From JBMSHD01 sp049416425 (GTDB taxonomy: Bacteria > Pseudomonadota > Gammaproteobacteria > Francisellales > Francisellaceae), in contig JBMSHD010000014.1 in NCBI GenBank assembly GCA_049416425.1, forward strand, positions 1 to 25,861: a DNA stretch of 25,861 nucleotides, written 5' to 3'. Position 1 is the stretch's first letter; each line of letters begins with the position of its first letter. A model generated the notes under the pieces. The model did not search any database. It worked only from the letters and a program-made list of their open reading frames with translations, and was not told where the DNA came from. The position numbers were made by a program, and so were the translations under genes. This document shows, piece after piece, positions 6,199-14,083 of this stretch.

Positions 6199-8640
6199 AT
6201 GAAAAAGAAAACGAAAAAATTTAAAAAAGATAGCACTGCTGTTGCATCTTCCCATAAATACAGTGTTGAAAATGATCCAAATCGAGTCCTTGAGGCGCAA
6301 AAATATGAACATCCAATCCCCTCTCGAGAGGTGATTCTTAACTATCTTCAAGATCTAAAATTTCCCACCACATTCGACAATATTGCCGGCGCACTTAAAC
6401 TCTATAAAAGCGCCCAGTTACCAGCTTTAAAAAACAGACTCTCTGCCATGGTGCGCGATGATCAGCTAACTCAATCCGGTCTTTATTATCGCCTGCCTCA
6501 CTATATTGAGACCATTATCAGCGGAAAAGTCATTATCGCTGCCGACGGCTCTGCCACGGTTAATGCCAAAGACAGTAAGTTAAGCGCCAGACTGTCGGCT
6601 CAGCAGATGAAGCTGGTATTTGATAATGATATTGTCTCCGCCCGAGTCTTAGGTATCAACAGCAAGGATAAACTCGAGGCACACATCGACAACATCATCA
6701 GCCGAAACACTCAAACGGTCGTCGGCCGCCTTCACCTGAATCTTGATGGCTACTTCGTCAAACCGATCAGCAAAACCAATCCTCATACCTTACTACTTCT
6801 GCCACCTAAACTCAAACTGGAACCCGGCACGCTTATTGACACCAGAATCATCCTCCAACCTTCCTCCATGGGGCCTGCTGTCGCCGAATTTATTGAAATC
6901 ATCGAAGAAGAATCACCGGTATTTGAAGCCATCTCTTTGGCCAGCAAAAAACACAACCTGCCTGAGAAATGGCGAAAAGCCACCCTTAATGCGACCGCTA
7001 AACTGCCTAAAAAAGTCACCTCCGATGAAGCGGCTGCGCGAATCGACCTAAAAGAGCTGCCCTTTGTTACCATTGATGGTGAAGATGCCAGAGACTTTGA
7101 TGATGCGGTCTTTGCTCACAAAAGCTCTACCGGGGGCTTCAAACTCTATGTTGCCATCGCCGATGTCTCCCATTATGTCAGAGCCGGCAAAGCCATCGAT
7201 ACTGAAGCTCAACTAAGATCAACCTCTGTCTATTTCCCTGGATTTGTCATCCCCATGCTGCCGGAAGCCTTGTCAAATGAACTGTGCTCATTGAAACCCA
7301 AGGTGAACCGCCTGGCTTTGGTTTGTGAGATGAATATCAGCAAAAAAGGAGAGCTGACCCGCTATAAATTCTATTCGGCTGTCATCGAATCAAAAGCCAG
7401 ATTGACCTATACTCAGGTGGCAAAGCTGCTCCATAAAAAGGATAATGATATCTATGAGAAAAACCCCGATCTCATTCCTCACCTTTTTGATCTCTATGAG
7501 CTTTATCAGATTCTTCATCAAAAGCGCCAACAAAGAGGTGCCATCGACTTTGATACCGTCGAGACTCAGATTCTTCTCGATCAACACAAACACATCAAGG
7601 CCATCGTTCCTAGAGCGCGTAATGATGCCCATCGCCTGATTGAAGAATGCATGCTAATGGCCAATGTCGCCACGGCCAAATTTCTGGCCAAACACAAAAC
7701 CCAGGCACCCTATCGCATCCATGAAGCGCCAAAAGCAGAGAAAGTTCAGGATCTAAACACCTATCTTAAAGCCTATCAGCTGCATATTCCGATAAAAGGT
7801 AAGGTTCAACCGGCCGATTTTTCGCAGATGCTGGAATCAGCCAAAGTCAAAGCCGATTTTCACAATATCCAACTCATCACCTTAAAATCAATGAATCAGG
7901 CCGTCTACAGTCCGGATAACATAGGTCATTTTGGTCTGGCTTATGATGCCTATACGCATTTCACCTCGCCCATTCGTCGCTACCCTGATCTCATCGTTCA
8001 TCGTGCGATAAAGGCGATTATCAACGAGGAGCGCTTCGGTGGCCACATCTATGCACACAATAAGCTTGGCGAGCTGTGTGATTACGCCTCAACCCAGGAG
8101 CGAAATGCCGACTCCGCCTCAATGGATGTTGAGAAATGGCTGAAATGTCATTTCATGCACCCTCATATCGGGGATATTTTTGACGGCAAGATTGTTCATG
8201 TTGCCGGCTTTGGGCTCTTTGTCGAGCTTTGCGATAATTTCATTGAGGGTTTGGTTCATGTCTCCTCAATCCGTGGTGATTACTATATTTTTGATGATAT
8301 TCATCATCGCTTGATCGGCGAACGTCACCGCAAAATCTATGCCATCGGCGATAAAATTCGCGTGCGCCTGGTTCGCGTTGATATGGAAAGTCTACAGATC
8401 GATTTTGACATCGTTGAAGATTCATCTGTGGAGGCGAATTATCTCGATAAATCGATAGAACTTAAACGCCCAATTTCGTCTAAGACAAAACATGGTGGCA
8501 AATCCTCTCCTAGAAGAAAAAAACCAAAACGCCAGCCACTTGAAGCCACCGAAGCTCCTAAAGAAGAGGCGAAAAAAAACAAAACGAAGAGACGAACAAA
8601 GAAAACTGGAAAATCTAATGCCAGGACACATGAGGAATAA
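6199..8640 (+). CDS. rnr: Ribonuclease R (RNB-family 3'-5' exoribonuclease)
   Basis: Degrades structured RNA processively from the 3' end, in rRNA quality control and cold or stationary-phase turnover. Order of parts: a basic N-terminal leader (KKKTKKFKKD), a winged-helix region (about 40-100), cold-shock OB folds, the RNB catalytic domain opening with DGEDARDFDDAVF (Asp296, 299, 301 and 302 bind the metals), an S1 domain (GDIFDGKIVHVAGFGLFVEL), and a Lys/Arg-rich tail of some 60 residues. The tail and length separate it from RNase II. ATG 6193 lies only 2 bases from the AAAGG site at 6186-6190, whereas ATG 6199 is 8 bases away, so 6199 is preferred (813 residues). It follows truB by 36 bases and probably belongs to the same transcript. 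Confidence 0.95.
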   Translation: MKKKTKKFKKDSTAVASSHKYSVENDPNRVLEAQKYEHPIPSREVILNYLQDLKFPTTFDNIAGALKLYKSAQLPALKNRLSAMVRDDQLTQSGLYYRLPHYIETIISGKVIIAADGSATVNAKDSKLSARLSAQQMKLVFDNDIVSARVLGINSKDKLEAHIDNIISRNTQTVVGRLHLNLDGYFVKPISKTNPHTLLLLPPKLKLEPGTLIDTRIILQPSSMGPAVAEFIEIIEEESPVFEAISLASKKHNLPEKWRKATLNATAKLPKKVTSDEAAARIDLKELPFVTIDGEDARDFDDAVFAHKSSTGGFKLYVAIADVSHYVRAGKAIDTEAQLRSTSVYFPGFVIPMLPEALSNELCSLKPKVNRLALVCEMNISKKGELTRYKFYSAVIESKARLTYTQVAKLLHKKDNDIYEKNPDLIPHLFDLYELYQILHQKRQQRGAIDFDTVETQILLDQHKHIKAIVPRARNDAHRLIEECMLMANVATAKFLAKHKTQAPYRIHEAPKAEKVQDLNTYLKAYQLHIPIKGKVQPADFSQMLESAKVKADFHNIQLITLKSMNQAVYSPDNIGHFGLAYDAYTHFTSPIRRYPDLIVHRAIKAIINEERFGGHIYAHNKLGELCDYASTQERNADSASMDVEKWLKCHFMHPHIGDIFDGKIVHVAGFGLFVELCDNFIEGLVHVSSIRGDYYIFDDIHHRLIGERHRKIYAIGDKIRVRLVRVDMESLQIDFDIVEDSSVEANYLDKSIELKRPISSKTKHGGKSSPRRKKPKRQPLEATEAPKEEAKKNKTKRRTKKTGKSNARTHEE

Positions 8641-8759
8641 TCCTTTTCACAATTATTTCAGCTGACTATAACTCACTCATATTACGCTTCATCGTTACCA
8701 AAAACCACACTGAATCACTGGCAAGGATGTTTAATCATCAAGAAAAATAAGAGAATAAG

Positions 8760-10400
8760 CTACATATCCAAAGCAGAAGGATGCTTGGACAACCCAGGCA
8801 TGGTCATCATATCACCGCAGAGCGCGACGACAAAACCGGCGCCACTTGAGAGTTTAATCTCTCTGATCGGCAGAGTATGCCCAACAGGCGCGCCTAGTAC
8901 AGAAGGATCGGCACTGAAGCTGTATTGCGTTTTCGCCATACACACCGGCAAATGCCCCCAACCGGCTGCTTCGATTTCTTTAATCTGCTTTTTAGCCTTG
9001 GCACTGAATTCAACGTCTTTAGCCTGATAGACCTTGGTGGCAATCGTTTGCATCTTATCCATCAAAGCCATGTCATCGGCATAAAGCGGTTTAAAGAAAT
9101 TGGGCTGATTGTCAATGACATCGATAACCGTTTGAGCTAGCAGCTGTGCACCTTGCCCACCTTCAGCCCAGTGTTTTGCTAAAACGGCGTGTACCGAACG
9201 CAAGCGACAATATTCTTCTATGGCATTGATTTCGGCCTCACTATCACCAAACATGTGATTGATCGCCACCACTGACGGCAGACCAAACTGAGTAATATTC
9301 TCAAGATGACGCCCAAGATTGGATAATCCTTCTTTAACAGCATCCAGATTAGGCGCACTCAGAGCATTTTTCGGCACACCACCATGCATCTTCAATGAGC
9401 GAACTGTGACCACACAGACCACAGCACTCGGCTTGATAGCAGACTGACGGCATTTGATGTTAAAAAACTTCTCAGCGCCAAGGCCCGAGCCAAATCCGGC
9501 TTCGGTGACAACATAATCACCCAGATTCATGGCTGTTTTTGTCGCCACCACAGAGTTACAGCCATGCGCAATATTGGCAAAGGGTCCGGCATGCATCAGC
9601 ACCGGATTGTGCTCAAGCGACTGCACCAGATTCGGCTTTAGCGCCTCTTTCAGCAGCAAAACCATGGCATTGATACATCCAAGCTCATAGGCGTAGATAA
9701 AACGGTTTTCGGTTCGATGACGACCGATAACCATATTCGACAGCCTGGCCTTTAAGTCGTCCACGTTTTCAGATAAGGCAACAATCGCCATAATTTCGGA
9801 AGCCGCGGTAATCTCAAAACCCGTCTCACGAGTCACACCATTGGCCTTGCCGCCCAAACCGGTGACGATATGCCGTAACGCCCGATCATTCATATCGAGA
9901 ACTCGAGACCAGGTGACAGACTCAGGATCAAGGCCGATGCTGTTATCTCTAAACAGGACATTATCGATCAGCGCCGCCAAGAGATTATGTGCACTCGTTA
10001 TGGCATGAAAATCACCGGTAAAATGGGTATTGATCCTCTGTGATGGGGCGATCTGCGCCTGCCCACTTCCTGTCGCACCCCCTTTATTGCCAAAATAGGG
10101 CCCAAGACTTGGTTCACGCAGGCACAATACACTGCGCTTCCCCAGTTGACAAAGCGCATCATTAAGCCCGATAGAGGTCACCGTTTTTCCTTCCCCGGCA
10201 GGAGTTGGATTAATTGCGGTTACCAGTATGACCTTTCCTTGCGTTTCAGCCACCGGCATCTCAGGATGCCAGGGGTCTATTTTTGCCATGTAATGACCGA
10301 AGGGCTCAAGCAAGTCATCGGCTAAACCGAGTCGCCGACCAATTTCGACTATCGGCAACATTTGAGCACCATCTGAAATCTCTTGTTCTATTGCATACAT
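8760..10400 (-). CDS. fhs: Formate-tetrahydrofolate ligase
   Basis: Interconverts formate + THF + ATP and 10-formyl-THF + ADP + phosphate. The 546-residue protein has the P-loop TPAGEGKT (about 66-73), the block REPSLGPYFGNKGGATGSG, a SQRINTHFTGDFHAI block and the late MAKTQYSFS motif, all typical of Fhs; the usual length is about 555-560. It is the last gene of a minus-strand operon, starting 3 bases after the stop of the DmdA-like methyltransferase. Beside a formate dehydrogenase and a MetF-like reductase it probably runs in reverse, releasing formate from 10-formyl-THF and gaining ATP. The synthetic direction (C1 assimilation) remains possible. Confidence 0.95.
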   Translation of the reverse strand: MYAIEQEISDGAQMLPIVEIGRRLGLADDLLEPFGHYMAKIDPWHPEMPVAETQGKVILVTAINPTPAGEGKTVTSIGLNDALCQLGKRSVLCLREPSLGPYFGNKGGATGSGQAQIAPSQRINTHFTGDFHAITSAHNLLAALIDNVLFRDNSIGLDPESVTWSRVLDMNDRALRHIVTGLGGKANGVTRETGFEITAASEIMAIVALSENVDDLKARLSNMVIGRHRTENRFIYAYELGCINAMVLLLKEALKPNLVQSLEHNPVLMHAGPFANIAHGCNSVVATKTAMNLGDYVVTEAGFGSGLGAEKFFNIKCRQSAIKPSAVVCVVTVRSLKMHGGVPKNALSAPNLDAVKEGLSNLGRHLENITQFGLPSVVAINHMFGDSEAEINAIEEYCRLRSVHAVLAKHWAEGGQGAQLLAQTVIDVIDNQPNFFKPLYADDMALMDKMQTIATKVYQAKDVEFSAKAKKQIKEIEAAGWGHLPVCMAKTQYSFSADPSVLGAPVGHTLPIREIKLSSGAGFVVALCGDMMTMPGLSKHPSALDM

Positions 10401-10403
10401 GGC

Positions 10404-11705
10404 TTAGCTCACCAGTTCCTTGCCTAGTGGCATCTGTTTTTCCTGGTCGAAGAAAGGCACTTCAGAGACAACCGCCGCAGCACCTTTTTCGACATCCTCT
10501 CCTGGAATTTCACAATACAGTTTGGTTCCAATTTGGCTGTACTCAATCGGCACCATTGCAAGCGCTATATTCTGACCGAGTTTGGGAGAATAAAAGGCAC
10601 TGGTGATATAACCAACCTGTTTCTCATGATTACCGTCAAACACCAGCCAAAAATCGGGATTATACCAGGTAATCGGCGTGGTCGTCTCAATCTTAAGTCC
10701 AACCAGCTTACGAGTTACCCCTTCGGCCTTGATTTTTGCCAAAGCGGCCTTTCCGACATAATCTTCTGCCTTATTGAGATCAATCTGCCAGCCTAATCCG
10801 CATTCAAATGGATTGGTCTCGATATCCATATCCTGACGATAGGAAAGAATACCGGCCTCAATACGGCGAATATGACCCGGAGCGATGACTCTTAAGTTAA
10901 ACTCTTCGCCGGCTTCAAGCACCGCGTACCAGAGTTTTTCAGCATCATAGGTGGCATTTTTCAGATAAATTTCATAGCCAACCTCAGCTGAGAATCCACT
11001 TCTGGATATGACCACATCAAGATCACCCAGTTTGGCTTCCCACAACCCATAATATTTAATATTATCGATTTGATCACCAAATAACTTTTTCATCAATTTA
11101 ACCGACTTCGGTCCTTGAATCTGAACCGGGCAGACATCAATCTCTTGAATTTTAACATCGTACTGCCAACCATTATTTAAGCCTTTAAGCCAGAATAGCA
11201 CATCGGAATCTGAAATTGAGAACCAGAATTCATCTTCAGCCACACGCAACAGCACCGGATCATTAATAATGCCTCCAGCCTCATCACACAAGATCACATA
11301 ACGAGCCTGACCAACCGGGCACAGTTTTTTCATATCTCGTGTCACCACTTTATTGACAAATTCCAATGCCTCTTTTCCTTTGACCTGGATCTGACGCTCA
11401 ACGGCCACATTCCACATCGTCACATCTTTGGTCAAGGCTTCATATTCAGCCATAAGCCCTCCCTCTTGTTCAGGGGTATAGCTGCGCGGATGATAGATAT
11501 TGTTATAGACAGTCGCCGTGTTGCATCCAGCCTCTACCGATAAGTGCCAAAAGGGTGACTTTCTTATCCGGGTTGACAACAAAAGCTTGATATCGGCCTG
11601 ACCACTTTGGCGCAAATTCACAGGCACACTACGCTTTTTCGTCTGGTGTAACCCATAAAGCGCATCGGCTGCCAGTGTATAGTGCTTTTGCGAGAACTTA
11701 TCCAT
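10404..11705 (-). CDS. DmdA-like THF-dependent methyltransferase (GcvT family)
   Basis: GcvT-fold protein, 433 residues, expected to move a methyl (or aminomethyl-derived) group to tetrahydrofolate. From residue 45 on it resembles DMSP demethylase DmdA more than glycine-cleavage T protein: STRIRKSPFWHLSVEAG, ATVYNNIYHPR, MWNVAVERQIQVKG, INDPVLLRV, FWFSISDSDVLFWLKGL, VQIQGPKS, RSGFSAEVGYEIY and NPFECGLGW follow in order. No gcvH or gcvP is near, which argues against glycine cleavage. About 43 N-terminal residues have no counterpart that I recall in DmdA, but the ATG at 11705 has an excellent AAGGAG site. It overlaps the MetF-like gene by 8 bases and is followed by fhs after 3. Donor could be DMSP, a betaine, dimethylglycine or a methoxy compound; the sequence does not decide. 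Confidence 0.75.
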   Translation of the reverse strand: MDKFSQKHYTLAADALYGLHQTKKRSVPVNLRQSGQADIKLLLSTRIRKSPFWHLSVEAGCNTATVYNNIYHPRSYTPEQEGGLMAEYEALTKDVTMWNVAVERQIQVKGKEALEFVNKVVTRDMKKLCPVGQARYVILCDEAGGIINDPVLLRVAEDEFWFSISDSDVLFWLKGLNNGWQYDVKIQEIDVCPVQIQGPKSVKLMKKLFGDQIDNIKYYGLWEAKLGDLDVVISRSGFSAEVGYEIYLKNATYDAEKLWYAVLEAGEEFNLRVIAPGHIRRIEAGILSYRQDMDIETNPFECGLGWQIDLNKAEDYVGKAALAKIKAEGVTRKLVGLKIETTTPITWYNPDFWLVFDGNHEKQVGYITSAFYSPKLGQNIALAMVPIEYSQIGTKLYCEIPGEDVEKGAAAVVSEVPFFDQEKQMPLGKELVS

Positions 11706-12594
11706 AATCTTTCTCCTTAATGGTTTCTATGGTTGTTGAGTTTACATCATCTGGATGTCTTTCTTTCAACCATTTGGCCGTCGCCTTAAAGCCGCCAAAG
11801 GTGTAAAAATGGATGCCCTGTATGAGCGTAATATTTGATCTTGTGACAAAATTAGCCATATCATCTATGACATATTCGGGCGACCATCGCCTCGAAAACT
11901 TCAACCATTTGACAGGATGACGCAAAAATAAGCCGGCAATTCGTCTATAACTGATTCCGGCCATGGTGGCGAAATTAAGCAAAGTTTTCGGTTTCGTTAA
12001 ACCGGGTAGTCCGATATAAACCGGCAATTGTATCATGCTTGTCAGTGTTTTATACCAGCGAGCTATGCTGCTGGCATCAAAAACAAACTGGGTGATAAAA
12101 TAACAGCGACAGCTTTGCTGTTTAGCCCATGATATTTTTCGCTCCATAGCACTCTTGAGTCGACTGTCATCAATATGAGGATGCCCCTCAGGATGGACGG
12201 CAAAACCAATGCTATCAAATGCTGGAGCATTAAAAAAACTGGTATCAAGAAGCGCTAAAGCACTGTCAAAACAGCCAACCGGTTCGCTTCTGTCCCCAGC
12301 TAACAACAACACATGCCTTACCCCAACACGACTTAGCGCTTCGACATAACCCTTAAGCTGTTTCTCATCTTTGAAGTGCCGAGCCGGAACGTGCGCCACC
12401 GGAAGCGCTTCAAGCCGACTAAGCTTTTGACAGGCTGAGACGACTTCTTGCCATTTGGCGTTTGGCAGATAGGTCACATAGACATATTGACCAGGATGGA
12501 TATAGCTGTGAAGATCGGTGATTCTGGCAATGACATGAGGGATGGTTTCAATCGATGCCCGGTTCATCCATTGTTGCGTTATCTGGTCTTGCAT
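11698..12594 (-). CDS. MetF-like methylenetetrahydrofolate reductase
   Basis: Predicted flavoenzyme interconverting 5-methyl-THF and 5,10-methylene-THF. The 298-residue protein keeps recognisable MetF landmarks: ASIETIP with Glu16 (compare Glu28 of E. coli), LLLAGDRSEP with Asp101 (Asp120), GFAVHPEGHP, and FITQFVFD with Gln169 (Gln183). Overall it is divergent from housekeeping MetF, which suggests a dedicated copy. It lies 98 bases after fdh and overlaps the DmdA-like gene by 8 bases, so translation of the two is coupled. In this context the likely direction is oxidation of 5-methyl-THF produced by the neighbour rather than methionine synthesis. Electron acceptor unknown. Confidence 0.8.
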   Translation of the reverse strand: MQDQITQQWMNRASIETIPHVIARITDLHSYIHPGQYVYVTYLPNAKWQEVVSACQKLSRLEALPVAHVPARHFKDEKQLKGYVEALSRVGVRHVLLLAGDRSEPVGCFDSALALLDTSFFNAPAFDSIGFAVHPEGHPHIDDSRLKSAMERKISWAKQQSCRCYFITQFVFDASSIARWYKTLTSMIQLPVYIGLPGLTKPKTLLNFATMAGISYRRIAGLFLRHPVKWLKFSRRWSPEYVIDDMANFVTRSNITLIQGIHFYTFGGFKATAKWLKERHPDDVNSTTIETIKEKDYG

Positions 12595-12692
12595 ACATTA
12601 TCGCCTTATCCTTGTGTCAATAGTCACGATGGGGCACAGGCTTTCCCGACTTTTAGCGACGACGGCCAAAAAGCGGAGTTACTGTAGCGGTA

Positions 12693-13859
12693 TTAATCTA
12701 CTGTTTCTTTCTTCGCATACGAGTGCTTGCCGGTGCCAACATAGTCGCCATCACTGACAATGAGATATTCATTGCGAATCGCTTTTTGATCGAAGAAGTC
12801 CTCCAGTATTTCTCTGACACCATCGGCATAGCGCGCCTGAGCCGATAAACTGGTGCCTGAGGTGTGTGGCGTCATGGCATTTTTTGGCATGCTGCGCCAA
12901 GGATGATCAACACCAGCCGGTTGTGGATACCAGACATCGCCGGCATAACCGGCGAGTTGTCCTGATTCAATCGCCGCCTTGATGTCGTCTTTGTTGCAGA
13001 TCTTGCCACGAGCCGTATTGACGATATAGGCGCCTTTTCTCATCTGAGATATAAGTGTTTTATTAAACAGATTATCCGTCTCTGCCGTCAGCGGACAGTG
13101 AATCGACAACATATCAACCGCTGAGACTAACGATTCGATGGAATCATGATATTGCAGATTCAATTCAGCTTCAATGTCTGGATCCAGACGATAGCGATCA
13201 TGATAATGCAGCTTAACATCAAATGGCTTCATACGTCTTAAGACGGCAAGACCGATTCTGCCTGCCGCCAGCACACCGACATCCATGCCTTCAATATCAT
13301 AAGACGATTTGACACAATCGGCGATATCCCAACCACCTTCTCTGGCGATATCATGCTGAGTGATAAAATCTCTGACCAATGCCAGCATCATCATAACCGC
13401 ATGTTCTGCCACCGAAATACTGTTGCAAAACGTCACCTCAGCCACCGTGATGCCTTTCTTATTAGCGGCGGCTAAATCAACGTGATCCGAACCGATACCG
13501 GCGGTGACGGCAAGCTTGAGATTCTTGGCTTTCTTCAGACGCTCGGCCGTCAGATAAGCCGGGTAGAAAGGCTGAGAGATAACAACATCGGCATCGACAA
13601 GATGTCGATCAAACTCCGAATTGTCCCCTTCTTTATCGGCAGTGACGATAAACTCATGTCCGCCATCGAGCAAGAACGACTCTAGTCCCAGCTTACCGCT
13701 GACGCTGCCTAGTAAGGTTCCAGGTGTGAAGTCACGGGATGAGGGTGTCGGTAATATCTGACCATCTGGATAATGCGTCATCGCCGGCAGACTGCCTCTG
13801 GCATAATGTTCGGGCATGCCCGCTTTGGGATCAGGATATAATACACATAGAATCTTCAT
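12693..13859 (-). CDS. fdh: NAD-dependent formate dehydrogenase (D-2-hydroxyacid dehydrogenase family)
   Basis: Cofactor-free (no metal) dehydrogenase oxidising formate to CO2 with NAD+. The 388-residue protein is close throughout to the Pseudomonas sp. 101 enzyme, and key residues fall on the same numbers: Ile122 and Asn146 (formate pocket), Arg284 in NTARGK, Gln313 and His332 (catalytic pair), with Asp221 after the AAGRIG dinucleotide fold setting NAD rather than NADP preference. The long N-terminal part with LPTPSSRDFTPGTLLGSVSG is specific to formate dehydrogenases and separates it from glycerate or lactate dehydrogenases. AAGGAG precedes ATG 13859. It is the first gene of the fdh-metF-dmdA-fhs operon and would clear formate released by Fhs. 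Confidence 0.96.
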   Translation of the reverse strand: MKILCVLYPDPKAGMPEHYARGSLPAMTHYPDGQILPTPSSRDFTPGTLLGSVSGKLGLESFLLDGGHEFIVTADKEGDNSEFDRHLVDADVVISQPFYPAYLTAERLKKAKNLKLAVTAGIGSDHVDLAAANKKGITVAEVTFCNSISVAEHAVMMMLALVRDFITQHDIAREGGWDIADCVKSSYDIEGMDVGVLAAGRIGLAVLRRMKPFDVKLHYHDRYRLDPDIEAELNLQYHDSIESLVSAVDMLSIHCPLTAETDNLFNKTLISQMRKGAYIVNTARGKICNKDDIKAAIESGQLAGYAGDVWYPQPAGVDHPWRSMPKNAMTPHTSGTSLSAQARYADGVREILEDFFDQKAIRNEYLIVSDGDYVGTGKHSYAKKETVD

Positions 13860-13876
13860 AACGTTGGTCTCCTTAC

Positions 13877-13916
13877 ATCATTTTGATGATTGTACTCCAC
13901 ATGATGACCATCATGT
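13877..13916. promoter_or_regulatory. Palindromic operator candidate upstream of fdh
   Basis: A perfect inverted repeat ACATGATG-AC-CATCATGT spans 13899-13916, and a second, smaller one, ATCAT-TTTG-ATGAT, spans 13877-13890 nearer the fdh start codon. Both are built on the same CATCAT/ATGATG element. They sit between the fdh start and the likely fdh promoter, a good place for a repressor or activator of the C1 operon. No regulator gene lies next to it. Confidence 0.45.
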
Positions 13917-13929
13917 TTTCCTTGCCGAC

Positions 13930-13959
13930 AGCGTAGCATCCATAAAGCCGAAATAACAA
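13930..13959 (-). promoter_or_regulatory. Possible fdh operon promoter
   Basis: On the minus strand TTGTTA (13959-13954) and TACGCT (13935-13930) are separated by 18 bases. The -10 match is only moderate. Transcription would start near 13923, placing the ACATGATG palindrome just downstream of the start point. Confidence 0.3.
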
Positions 13960-13979
13960 CCCTGTTCACAAAAAAAAAT

Positions 13980-14009
13980 TTGAAAAAATTTACCGCTGTC
14001 AAATATAAG
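13980..14009 (+). promoter_or_regulatory. Probable promoter of the ETF-QO gene
   Basis: TTGAAA (13980-13985) and TATAAG (14004-14009) are 18 bases apart, about 75 bases upstream of the ATG at 14084. The AT-rich run just before the -35 box could act as an UP element. Confidence 0.45.
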
Positions 14010-14083
14010 CATGATCAACGCTTGCTCAGCACTCAATAATGCTTTAATTTTAAGGTTAATTGCATCACACAAGGAAGAGCATT

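Noticed and set aside
8641..8759. Bidirectional terminator between rnr and fhs
   Set aside because: The genes converge here, but no stable stem followed by a T-run was found on either strand.
10404..11705. Glycine-cleavage T protein (gcvT)
   Set aside because: No gcvH or gcvP nearby, and the motif order fits DmdA-like proteins better than GcvT.
12693..13859. Phosphoglycerate or D-lactate dehydrogenase
   Set aside because: Formate-dehydrogenase-specific N terminus and pocket residues Ile122, Asn146, Gln313 and His332 match the bacterial formate dehydrogenase.
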